NCBI GenBank assembly: GCA_026709725.1
Contig: JAPOSK010000601.1
Span: 1 to 6,344 of the forward strand
From: Paracoccaceae bacterium
GTDB lineage: Bacteria; Pseudomonadota; Alphaproteobacteria; Rhodobacterales; Rhodobacteraceae
Direction: 5' to 3'
Length of the DNA stretch: 6,344 nucleotides
The notes beneath the pieces are model-generated. The model did no database searches. It was not told the origin of the DNA and saw nothing but the letters and a program-made list of their open reading frames with translations. Of the stretch, positions 1 through 6,079 are shown one piece after another (the first letter of the stretch is position 1; the number at the start of each line of letters is the position of its first letter). The position numbers were made by a program, and so were the translations under genes.

Positions 1-21
1 ATACTGATTCTTTTGAACTAA

Positions 22-71
22 TTTAGATTCTGTCAACCAATCGATATAATCCCCAAATAAATGGGGATTAT
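22..71 (+). promoter_or_regulatory. Promoter-like sequence overlapped by a perfect dyad
   Basis: A TATAAT box at 45-50 matches the sigma-70 -10 consensus exactly. It sits 17 bases after TTTAGA (22-27), which matches 4 of 6 bases of the -35 consensus. A perfect 10-bp inverted repeat (ATAATCCCCA at 46-55 and TGGGGATTAT at 62-71, with 6 bases between) covers the -10 box and the expected start site near 57. That is the usual place for a repressor operator. No plus-strand gene follows: the first ATG (61) meets a stop after four codons. The flanks are AT-rich compared with the rest of the window. The dyad could instead be a hairpin at the end of a minus-strand transcript, but no T-tract follows on that side. 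Confidence 0.3.
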
Positions 72-120
72 GTAGCAAAGTGCCGAAGCCAAGGGCGGCC
101 TGAAAGCTGCCCCATTCTGA

Positions 121-234
121 TCAACAGGATTTCCCTGACTTCTTCGGTGGTGATCGCCTGTGCGATTTGACCGACACCGTTTTCGGTCCCGGCTTCCTGC
201 CAGTGCGAGTCGGACGGCATTTGTATTTGGCCAT
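121..234 (-). CDS. Possible 37-residue highly basic peptide
   Basis: I do not recognise this product. The ATG at 234 follows a GGAG element (241-244) with a 6-base spacer, a good ribosome binding site in an otherwise empty region. The peptide begins MAKYKCRPTR and ends with Cys. It has 8 Lys, 5 Arg and no Asp or Glu in 37 residues, plus one Cys near each end, so it would be strongly basic and might bind nucleic acid or membranes. A dyad (245-270) directly precedes the ribosome binding site and would place a hairpin in the leader. Against it: the length is within chance, there is no recognisable family, and another minus-strand frame is also open here. The C-rich start resembles zinc-ribbon or rubredoxin N-termini, but no second CxxC follows. 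Confidence 0.22.
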   Translation of the reverse strand: MAKYKCRPTRTGRKPGPKTVSVKSHRRSPPKKSGKSC

Positions 235-244
235 TTGGGGCTCC

Positions 245-270
245 CTTACTTGGGGTGTGATCCCCGTAAG
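245..270. repeat. Inverted repeat ahead of the small basic ORF
   Basis: CTTAC (245-249) pairs with GTAAG (266-270), and GGGG (252-255) with CCCC (262-265). The loop is TGTGAT and two bases (TT) bulge on one side. Read on the minus strand, the hairpin ends immediately before the GGAG element of the possible ORF at 121-234. The GGGGAT/ATCCCC sequence also occurs in the dyad at 46-71, so the two could be related sites. Confidence 0.3.
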
Positions 271-387
271 GCTGACTCGGAAATCTGCACGTCCCTGATG
301 ATGGATGATCTGCCAAAACCGCATTGCACCCCGATCAGCGATCCGGCGAGAACTCCGCCCCGTTTCCCGAGTGGTTTCGCAGCTGTA

Positions 388-423
388 CCGGTCCGTGTCA
401 CCGCCCGGGCCGGTGACGACCGG
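388..423. repeat. Strong composite stem-loop
   Basis: CCGGTC (388-393) pairs with GACCGG (418-423), and GTCACCG (397-403) pairs with CGGTGAC (411-417). The loop is CCCGGGC, itself mostly self-complementary, and only three bases (CGT, 394-396) bulge on one side. This gives 13 perfect G/C-rich base pairs within 36 bases. GTAC on each outer side (385-388 and 433-436) could close it further. No T-tract follows on either strand, so it is not a standard intrinsic terminator. It could be part of a structured RNA or an interspersed palindromic element. Confidence 0.45.
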
Positions 424-1098
424 CTCCGCCTGGTACATGTGGCCTGATTCGGTCGAATCATTCCGGGAGATGGAGATCGTCGGGAGGTGACATGAGAAGT
501 CAGCCATGGGGGAATCACACCCGCCACCTGGATGGCGTTCGGGTCCCAAATGGAGCTGATGGGGGCTGATTGTGACCGCCGGGGCCGGAATGGTCCCTGG
601 GCGGGGTTCATCGCGGTGCCGGTTTTTGGGCGTTTGCGCGAAAAAAGTGGGGTTCTCTGGCAGGCACTATCTATTGGCGTTGCCTTCGCGATTTTCCGAT
701 ATGTGTTCTGAATTACATTGGAGTTGTATTCGGCGTCACCAAATAACCGAAAGTTCGCATAGGCCCTCACATATCCTTTTCCGATCCCGGAGAGTCTGAA
801 TAATTGAGCACCGATGCGATAAGTGGGAGCGGTTGTCGTGCGAGCAGGGATTTCCTGCCGTATGAAAATGCCGCCGGACACCTGACGCAGACCTGTCAGA
901 ATAGCCTGGAACCATTGTCGAAATTGACAGAGAAGGACCCTGTCACTGCCTCCGTCGTGGCTGTGTGGAGGAGGATGCATTCCCGGAGCCAGATTGATGG
1001 GGCTTGGAAGCGGTGACATGTGGCACCAACCCTTCAAGTCGGGGCATTGATCGAATCACTGGCTCAAGCGGTCGCGGGCAGTCGCAATCGTTCGGAGA

Positions 1099-1121
1099 CC
1101 AGCATGCAAGTGAGATGCTGG
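1099..1121. repeat. Dyad downstream of msrA
   Basis: CCAGCAT (1099-1105) and ATGCTGG (1115-1121) form a 7-bp stem around a 9-base loop. It lies about 125 bases past the msrA stop on the minus strand. No T-tract follows, so I do not call it a terminator. It may instead stabilise the 3' end of the mRNA or mark the edge of the operon. Confidence 0.3.
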
Positions 1122-1245
1122 GGCATGGAGGGGAGGTCAGGTGGGCATCAGTGTGGAGGGCGCACCAATCAGGGCTGTATGACGGAATGGACCCGAGAGA
1201 TTGTTTTCCGGGAATTCCAGTGATGATGCGGAGGGTGTGATGTCT

Positions 1246-1899
<654 letters not shown>

Positions 1900-1962
1900 C
1901 TCATGATCCTTTTTTTGGCGGTCACTTTCTGTTGTGCCGGCGGCACCATAGCACCATTCCGG

Positions 1963-3201
1963 TCATGCTGCATGCCCCGGCTGACTGAAGATGGTCTCAT
2001 GGCCGGGTGCGGGATGGCGCGGAATGAACAAAGCCAGGATCAATGACACCAGGGCCATTGTGGCGGCCAGCATGAAGACGAATTCAGGTGAATTGATCCA
2101 GAGATAACCGAGGAGCGCCGGCAGGAAGACAGCAGCAATGTGGTTGATCGTAAAGGCAACGGCTGAGGTGGGCGCGATGTCACCCGGATCAGCGATTTTC
2201 TGGAAGTATGTCTTCAGTGCAAAGGCAAGGGCGAAGAAGAGGTGATCAAGAATATAGAGACATGCTGCGAGGAGGGCTCCCCATCCGAAGTAGTAGATGC
2301 CACCATAGGCAAGAAAAACCAGTGCAAGACCGGCATACTCAAACACAAGCGCAACACGCTCCCCAAAATACCCGACGGCTTTCCCCATGACGGGAGCGAA
2401 TACCATGTTGGCAATGAAGTTGATGATAAAAAGTGCAGTGACTTCATGGACGGCGAATCCAAATCGCTCAACCATCATGAACGCGGCAAAGACGACAAAA
2501 ATCTGCCGACGGGCTCCGGACATGAACTGGAGGGCGTAGTAGAGCCAGTATCGGCGTCGGAGGACCATGCGAACCACTTGCTTGCTGGGCGAGTCAAAGC
2601 GCGGGAAGATGACAAAACAGGCAAGGGCCAGGACAATCGTGACACCGCCGGCGACCATATAGATCCCATTGTAATCAATATTGAGCCACCGCCAGGCAAG
2701 AATGACGCCAAGATAGGCCAGAAGGGAAAAGAATGATCCGATTGCCACGATCCAGCCGATTGTTTGTGGAGCCTTTCGCTTTTCGATCCACTGCAGCTGC
2801 AGGGACTGGTTGACTGTCTCAAAGTAATGGAATCCGATTGAGCTCAGCATCGTCGTGATCAAAAGACCTTCAAATCCAGGGAACCAGGCGACAACAGCGG
2901 TTGCGCCGCCGAGAAGGATCAGCGACAAAAGGCAGAGAACCTGTTCACGCAGAAGAACCAGCAGAGCAATGACACCCACCGCCAGAAGCCCGGGGATTTC
3001 GCGGACTGTGTGCAACCAGCCGATATCGATCCCATCAAACGCTGCCACCTCAATGACAAAATTGTTCAGAAGGGCGATCCATGTCGCAAAGGAGAGTGGC
3101 ATGGCGGCGGCCACAACAAAAAGCATGAACAGGGGGCGGCGCCAGAAAGGCAGATTGTCGACATCAGCGATACCAATGGAGCGGTCAGCGGTGGCCATCA
3201 T
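1963..3201 (-). CDS. MFS-type membrane transporter
   Basis: A 412-residue, very hydrophobic protein with about 11-12 predicted membrane spans, an inner-membrane permease of the major facilitator type. Hydrophobic segments lie near residues 23-50, 70-107 (two), 110-130, 147-170, 179-199, 232-245, 253-275, 284-305, 307-329, 347-369 and 372-393. A basic, Arg-rich stretch (about 204-218, including RMVLRRRYW) lies between the sixth and seventh spans, as expected for the central cytoplasmic loop of an MFS protein. The substrate cannot be told from sequence. The start is one of two adjacent ATGs (3201 or 3198). The AGGGG just before them (3202-3206) touches the first ATG, so translation may be weak, start at the second, or depend on coupling to rpsD. 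No earlier start exists, because the rpsD stop lies in the same frame upstream. The gap to rpsD is 39 bases. Confidence 0.85.
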   Translation of the reverse strand: MMATADRSIGIADVDNLPFWRRPLFMLFVVAAAMPLSFATWIALLNNFVIEVAAFDGIDIGWLHTVREIPGLLAVGVIALLVLLREQVLCLLSLILLGGATAVVAWFPGFEGLLITTMLSSIGFHYFETVNQSLQLQWIEKRKAPQTIGWIVAIGSFFSLLAYLGVILAWRWLNIDYNGIYMVAGGVTIVLALACFVIFPRFDSPSKQVVRMVLRRRYWLYYALQFMSGARRQIFVVFAAFMMVERFGFAVHEVTALFIINFIANMVFAPVMGKAVGYFGERVALVFEYAGLALVFLAYGGIYYFGWGALLAACLYILDHLFFALAFALKTYFQKIADPGDIAPTSAVAFTINHIAAVFLPALLGYLWINSPEFVFMLAATMALVSLILALFIPRHPAPGHETIFSQPGHAA

Positions 3202-3240
3202 CCCCTGCGCTGTGCCCGGTCTCGGCCTGACTGATCGTGA

Positions 3241-3861
3241 TCAGTTTTTGGCGTAGTACTCGACCACGAGATTGGGTTCCATAACCGACTGATACGGAAC
3301 ATCCTGCAACTCCGGGGCCCGGATGAACCGCGCCCTGAGTGCCTTGACATCGACATCAATATAGCTGGGGACTTCGCGTTCCGGCAGTTTGACGGCCATG
3401 GTCACCATCGCCAGATCACGTGATCTCTCCCGAATCTGGATTTCGTCCCCCTCCTTGACCCGATAGGACGGAATATTGACCCGTTTTCCGTTGACCATCA
3501 CATGACCGTGATTCACGAACTGTCGCGCTGAGAATATTGTGGGCACGAACTTGGCGCGATAGACCACCGCATCAAGACGCCGCTCAAGCAAACCGATGAG
3601 ATTCTGGCTGGTATCACCCTTCATTCGCTCTGCCTCTGCGAATGTTCGCCGAAACTGTTTTTCCGTCAAATCGCCATAGTGACCCTTGAGCATCTGCTTG
3701 GCACGCAACTGGATGCCGTAGTCTGACAGTTTTCGTCCCCGGCGCTGGCCGTGCTGGCCCGGACCATACTTGCGAACATTGACCGGTGATTTGGGCCGCC
3801 CCCAGATGTTTTCGCCCATGCGGCGGTCAATCTTGTACTTGGCAGTCGTGCGTTTGGTCAC
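3241..3861 (-). CDS. rpsD: 30S ribosomal protein S4
   Basis: S4 is one of the first proteins to bind 16S rRNA (five-way junction of the 5' domain) and nucleates assembly of the 30S body. The 206 residues carry the expected blocks: the basic N-terminus with [15 protein letters not shown], the GPGQHGQRR segment (34-41), [12 protein letters not shown], and the S4 RNA-binding fold (about 94-155), including [25 protein letters not shown] and [11 protein letters not shown]. The N-terminal zinc-binding cysteines of some S4 proteins are absent, so this is the cysteine-free type usual in Alphaproteobacteria, where rpsD commonly stands outside the alpha operon, as here. The start is GTG at 3861, giving the normal N-terminus, with AAGGAG upstream at a 7-base spacer. 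An MFS gene follows after 39 bases. The long leader and promoter are listed separately. Confidence 0.98.
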   Translation of the reverse strand: MTKRTTAKYKIDRRMGENIWGRPKSPVNVRKYGPGQHGQRRGRKLSDYGIQLRAKQMLKGHYGDLTEKQFRRTFAEAERMKGDTSQNLIGLLERRLDAVVYRAKFVPTIFSARQFVNHGHVMVNGKRVNIPSYRVKEGDEIQIRERSRDLAMVTMAVKLPEREVPSYIDVDVKALRARFIRAPELQDVPYQSVMEPNLVVEYYAKN

Positions 3862-3976
3862 GGCTGGTCTCCTTCACGTATCTGAAGGGTGTTGTCCTTT
3901 CCCGCTCCATCAGCAGGCGACAGGATTTCTCTTGCGAGAACCACCAACACCAAGGTAACCACATGATCTGTGGAAG
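3862..3976 (-). promoter_or_regulatory. Structured rpsD mRNA leader
   Basis: About 115 bases lie between the predicted start of transcription (near 3976) and the rpsD GTG. Three hairpins can be drawn on the minus strand. CCACA/TGTGG (3973-3959) has a 5-base loop. TTCTC/GAGAA (3940-3927) is capped by GCAA, a GNRA tetraloop. CCTTCA (3888-3883) pairs with TGAAGG (3876-3871). The last stem covers most of the ribosome binding site (AAGGAG at 3874-3869), so it could hold rpsD translation down until opened. Ribosomal-protein genes are often autoregulated through such leaders; that S4 itself is the ligand is inference. The folds were made by eye. Confidence 0.4.
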
Positions 3977-3982
3977 GGGTGC

Positions 3983-4011
3983 CCTATATGCGTGGATCAC
4001 GTCAATGTCAA
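3983..4011 (-). promoter_or_regulatory. Sigma-70-type promoter for rpsD
   Basis: On the minus strand, TTGACA (4011-4006) is a perfect -35 element. It is followed by a 17-base spacer and TATAGG (3988-3983), which matches 4 of 6 bases of the -10 consensus. Transcription would start near 3976. The promoter lies within the first codons of the divergent DUF1489 gene if that gene starts at 3988, so the two transcription units overlap head to head. Confidence 0.6.
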
Positions 4012-4434
4012 ACCGATCAGGCAGATGCCATTCCCGACTCACCTGAACACATCCCACCTGGCCTGATCCATATGGTCAAACTCTGCGTCGGTGTCGGATC
4101 CGTTGCCGCGCTGGCCAATCTTCAATTTGAGGGTGTGGAGAGCGGACGCTACAGACATCCCGAGCACCGGACCCGCAACAGGCCCCAGCGTTGGCGGGAC
4201 CTCATCGCAGGGGGATCGATCTACTGGGTTGTCAATGGCGTGATCAGCGTTCGCCAGTCGATCACCGCCATCAATGACATCAGGGGCGCACCAGGCGGAA
4301 AGCGGTGCGTTCTCGTCTTCTCGCCAACACTTGTCCTCACCCGTCCTTCTCCGATGCGTCCATTCCAGGGCTGGCGCTATCTCTCTCCTGCTGATGCGCC
4401 CGCTGATGTTGGACCCCTTGAACGACTGCCCTGA
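3988..4434 (+). CDS. DUF1489 family protein
   Basis: A 148-residue protein of unknown function that I assign to DUF1489, an alphaproteobacterial family. Recognisable features are the HMVKLCVGV start of the conserved domain (from residue 28), a TRNRPQR segment, GGSIYWVVNGVISVRQSI, and the late TRPSPMRPFQGWRYLSPADAP block near the C-terminus. There is no signal peptide or membrane span, so it is probably cytoplasmic. I chose ATG 3988 because GGAAGGGG (3972-3979) stands 8 bases upstream. A GTG at 3970 is also open. ATG 4072 would begin almost exactly at the conserved domain and would clear the rpsD promoter, but it has no good ribosome binding site. The first 28 residues look unconserved, so the start is uncertain. 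The gene is divergent from rpsD and convergent with hsp20. Confidence 0.8.
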   Translation: MRGSRQCQTDQADAIPDSPEHIPPGLIHMVKLCVGVGSVAALANLQFEGVESGRYRHPEHRTRNRPQRWRDLIAGGSIYWVVNGVISVRQSITAINDIRGAPGGKRCVLVFSPTLVLTRPSPMRPFQGWRYLSPADAPADVGPLERLP

Positions 4435-4446
4435 TGACAACGCACG

Positions 4447-4478
4447 AAAAAACCCGGCCACCACAGGTGGTGGCCGGG
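4447..4478 (-). terminator. Intrinsic terminator of the hsp20 gene
   Basis: A perfect 11-bp G/C-rich stem (4453-4463 with 4468-4478) has a 4-base loop (CAGG) and is followed on the minus strand by six T residues (4452-4447). It starts about 20 bases after the hsp20 stop codon. No T-tract follows in the plus direction, so it is oriented for hsp20. The convergent DUF1489 gene ends only 12 bases before it and may be helped by the same hairpin. Confidence 0.93.
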
Positions 4479-4497
4479 CCGGATTGCTGTTGACCGA

Positions 4498-4968
4498 TCA
4501 GGCGTCGATCGTGACCTGATCTTTCGCCTTGCCATTCGGTGCACTGCCGTTCGCAATGCTGATCTTGCGCGGCTTGTAGGCCTCGGGAATTTCCCGCTTC
4601 AGATCAATGTTGAGCATGCCGTCAACATAGCTGGCTCCGGTGACCTTGACGTGGTCTGCCAGTTGGAACTTCTTGTCAAAGCTCCGCTGGGCAATCCCCT
4701 TGTGCAGGTACACCGCTCCGTCCTCATCAGCCTTTTTGCGGGCAGACACAACCAGACTGTTTTCCTTGACTTCGATGTCGAGCTCATCGGTTGAAAATCC
4801 GGCTGCGGCAATGGAGATCCGATACTCTTCATCGGAGGACTTGACGATGTTGAAGGGAGGATACGTGTTCTGGGTCGTATCCTTCGTCAGGGCACGGTCA
4901 AGCAAGTCAGCAAAGTGATCATACCCGACCGTAGAACGGTAAAGTGGTGACAAATCATAGGTGCGCAT
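4498..4968 (-). CDS. Small heat-shock protein (Hsp20/IbpA family)
   Basis: A 156-residue ATP-independent holdase chaperone of the alpha-crystallin family, closest in appearance to IbpA-type (class A) proteins. It would bind unfolding proteins during heat stress and pass them to DnaK/ClpB. The N-terminus (MRTYDLSPLYRSTVGYDHFADLLD) is typical of IbpA. The alpha-crystallin domain runs from about 38 to 127 and includes the late A-x-x-x-x-G-x-L signature (ASYVDGML, 112-119). The C-terminal extension has the I-x-I anchor (ISI, 137-139) that docks oligomers. The start is ATG 4968: AAGGAGG (4981-4975) lies 6 bases upstream, and the family N-terminus begins exactly here. The frame is open further upstream to 5142, but that part is the leader, not protein. 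The gene has its own heat-shock promoter, structured leader and terminator, so it is monocistronic. Confidence 0.96.
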   Translation of the reverse strand: MRTYDLSPLYRSTVGYDHFADLLDRALTKDTTQNTYPPFNIVKSSDEEYRISIAAAGFSTDELDIEVKENSLVVSARKKADEDGAVYLHKGIAQRSFDKKFQLADHVKVTGASYVDGMLNIDLKREIPEAYKPRKISIANGSAPNGKAKDQVTIDA

Positions 4969-5046
4969 AATAACCCTCCTTAAGCGGTCAATGCTGCCCT
5001 CCACAATGGACGGGCTTCTGTTGTCCGGAACCTGTATAGGCTTCCG
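4965..5046 (-). promoter_or_regulatory. ROSE-like RNA thermometer in the hsp20 leader
   Basis: The roughly 80-base leader folds by eye into three consecutive hairpins. Hairpin 1 (5046-5026) is CGGAA-G-CCT, loop ATAC, AGG-TTCCG. Hairpin 2 (5015-4996) is GCCC-G-TCCA, loop TTG, TGGA-GGGC. Hairpin 3 (4994-4965) is GCAT-TGACC, a 10-base loop holding AAGGAG, then GGTTA-TT-ATGC. It places the ribosome binding site in the loop and pairs the start codon. An inner CGCU/AGG contact resembles the anti-ribosome-binding-site motif of ROSE elements (UYGCU). Stable upstream stems with a weak, bulged last stem are the known ROSE layout of alphaproteobacterial small heat-shock genes. Identification rests on layout and motif; no covariance model was run. 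Confidence 0.6.
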
Positions 5047-5054
5047 CACACAGG

Positions 5055-5083
5055 AAATGGTGAGACCAGTGTCAGGTTTCAAG
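5055..5083 (-). promoter_or_regulatory. RpoH (sigma-32) heat-shock promoter
   Basis: On the minus strand, CTTGAAA (5083-5077) is a perfect sigma-32 -35 element. After 14 bases comes CACCATTT (5062-5055), which matches the CCCCATNT -10 element at seven of eight positions. Transcription would start near 5048, giving a leader of about 80 bases before the hsp20 ATG, exactly the stretch that folds into three hairpins. Confidence 0.8.
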
Positions 5084-5132
5084 TCCCCTTGCCACGACAT
5101 TGTGGAAACCGTCCGGTGTTGCAGAATACAAC

Positions 5133-5158
5133 GCGACATCACACAGCGACATCACCCA
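5133..5158. repeat. Two tandem 13-bp direct repeats
   Basis: GCGACATCACACA (5133-5145) is followed directly by GCGACATCACCCA (5146-5158), with one mismatch. The pair lies about 50 bases upstream of the hsp20 -35 element, so it could be an activator site, but it could equally be a chance slippage duplication. Confidence 0.4.
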
Positions 5159-5679
5159 AAGCCGCGTTCATTACCCATCCTGAAGCCAATCTCGCATCAT
5201 CAATGACGATGCCGTTGAGGCCGGAATCCGATGTGCAGTATGACACCAACAACACCTGCCGGGACGTATGACCGCGGGCATTACCATGCCATTGATGTCA
5301 TGCTCCTGCCGGTTGATGGTTTATTGAGGGCCGACACCACCCGGACGGTGATCAGGTGCCCCATGGAGCAAGATGAGCCATGCAGCGCCGTATCGCCATT
5401 TTCCTGATCGGCAGTCACATTGTCGTTTCCGGGGCCGTCGCAGCAAGGGAGTTCATGGCTCTCGCACTTTGTATCACGAGAAGCTCAGCAAGTGGTTGTC
5501 GGGTCTGACGACCCCGACCATGCGGGAACAGCCCGGATTATATGCCAAAACATTCGCCCAGGATCATTCAACCGAATTGCGACCAGATGCTCCATCTCAA
5601 TTCAGTCGCGTCTGGCGAAGTCAGACATCGCCCCATACCGATGAAGCCGGTGTGCAGTTCCTGCAAGGGAGGAGATGAA
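5159..5679. other. Gene-poor region
   Basis: About 520 bases between the hsp20 control region and the coiled-coil gene. The minus strand has no open frame worth reporting. On the plus strand the only item of note is the possible frameshifted secreted-protein gene at 5380-5644. I saw no transposon ends, tRNA or terminator here. Confidence 0.45.
5380..5644 (+). pseudogene. Possible frameshifted small secreted protein
   Basis: A 42-codon frame (5380-5508) starts with ATG 11 bases after GGAG (5365-5368). It encodes a signal-peptide-like sequence: MQRR, then a hydrophobic core (IAIFLIGSHIVVSGAVA) and an Ala-Val-Ala cleavage-type site at residues 19-21. It stops soon after. A second frame, +1 relative to it and open to 5644, carries DDPDHAGTARIICQNIRPGS and NRIATRC. 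This recalls the C-x(14-15)-C segment with an inner Gly-Ser of small secreted alphaproteobacterial proteins of unknown function (my memory of the pattern, not a search). Joining the frames between about 5440 and 5500 gives one protein of roughly 88 residues. It may be a decaying gene, a sequencing error or coincidence. As it stands no intact product is made. Confidence 0.25.
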
Positions 5680-6051
5680 TCAGGCCGTTACAAACCCGAA
5701 GATCGTCAGGCCGACAATAAACATCCCTGCGGTGGTCAGGACAAGCCGTGTCTCACGCTTTGCAGCATCCACATCCAGCCTGGCGATATCCTCCCGGAGT
5801 CCGGACAGTGTGGCGTTCATTCCCGTCTCACGATCAGCCATCGCCGCTTCGCGGTCAGCCATCGCCTCCCGGAGTCCGGACAGTGTGGCATTTATCCCTG
5901 TCTCACGATCAGCCATCGCCTCAGAACGCCTGGCCATATCCTCGGCCAGCCGAGCAATGTCGGTGCGATACTCTGCCTGCATTGTTTTCATGCGTTCCTC
6001 CAGAATGGCCACTTGCCGTGCAAGTTTCTGAGTGTCTGATGCATCATCCAT
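5680..6051 (-). CDS. Tail-anchored coiled-coil protein with internal repeat
   Basis: A 123-residue protein I cannot assign to a named family. Residues 8-100 are charged and rich in Ala, Glu, Arg and Met, with the spacing of a long helical coiled coil. Residues 103-122 form one hydrophobic segment at the very C-terminus, so the protein is probably anchored in the inner membrane with the coil in the cytoplasm. The core contains an 18-residue repeat (MADRETG[I/M]NATLSGLR, residues 44-61 and 69-86) at a 25-residue interval, plus a shorter MADRE copy between them. The two copies differ in DNA only at third codon positions, which supports real coding. The start is uncertain: ATG 6051 has only a weak AAAGG 14 bases upstream, while GTG 6063 is just 2 bases from it. 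The general shape recalls DUF1640-like coiled-coil membrane proteins, but this is not an identification. Confidence 0.75.
   Translation of the reverse strand: MDDASDTQKLARQVAILEERMKTMQAEYRTDIARLAEDMARRSEAMADRETGINATLSGLREAMADREAAMADRETGMNATLSGLREDIARLDVDAAKRETRLVLTTAGMFIVGLTIFGFVTA
5791..5920. repeat. 55-bp in-frame direct repeat, 75-bp period
   Basis: Copies lie at 5791-5845 and 5866-5920. They agree at 51 of 55 bases and are offset by 75 bases (25 codons). A shorter copy of the end of the unit (GGTCAGCCATCGCC) lies between them at 5852-5865. All four differences fall in third codon positions of the minus-strand coiled-coil gene: three are silent and one changes Ile to Met. This is an internal gene duplication. 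Confidence 0.9.
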
Positions 6052-6079
6052 AACCAGTTGCACAGCCTTTGCCTATCAG

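Larger units (their letters stand above)
72..1245. other. Long gene-poor region
   Basis: Almost 1.2 kb lies between the left edge and the msrA stop codon without a gene I recognise. Short open frames occur on both strands, but they overlap each other, often use rare starts and show no family motif. The longest is 263 codons on the minus strand (246-1037), opens with TTG and has no ribosome binding site I can see. Items that can be pointed to are the possible small ORF at 121-234, dyads at 245-270, 388-423 and 1099-1121, and a short ORF with a good ribosome binding site at 492-569. The region could be decayed coding sequence, a non-coding RNA locus or regulatory DNA; the sequence alone does not decide. 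Confidence 0.5.

Noticed and set aside
443..456. GATTC-GGTC-GAATC, resembling a tRNA T-arm.
   Set aside because: The loop has four bases rather than seven, and no acceptor, D or anticodon arms can be placed around it.
492..569. A 25-codon plus-strand ORF after GGGAGG with a GTG-started frame directly behind it (572-799).
   Set aside because: The ribosome binding site is good but both peptides look like non-coding translation, with no hydrophobic pattern, motif or family resemblance.
246..1037. A 263-codon minus-strand open frame in the gene-poor region.
   Set aside because: It needs a TTG start, has no ribosome binding site I can find, shows no domain or signature, has scattered codon use, and runs through the strong stem-loop at 388-423. 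A chance open frame seems likelier, though a blastp hit would change this.
2242..2736. Open plus-strand frame of 164 codons opposite the MFS gene.
   Set aside because: It is antisense to a clear membrane-protein gene; its charged, low-complexity translation is what such shadows look like.
3230..3249. Hairpin ACTGAT-CGTG-ATCAGT followed by five T residues on the plus strand, like a small terminator.
   Set aside because: The stem is short and A/T-rich, it points in the plus direction where no gene ends, and it overlaps the rpsD stop codon.
4969..5142. A 58-codon N-terminal extension of the Hsp20 frame.
   Set aside because: The family N-terminus starts at 4968 behind a strong ribosome binding site, and the upstream stretch holds the heat-shock promoter and leader hairpins.
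5791..5920. Regular repeats that might suggest a CRISPR array.
   Set aside because: There are only two full copies at a 75-bp interval, in frame inside a protein gene, and they differ at third codon positions. No spacer variety or cas gene is present.
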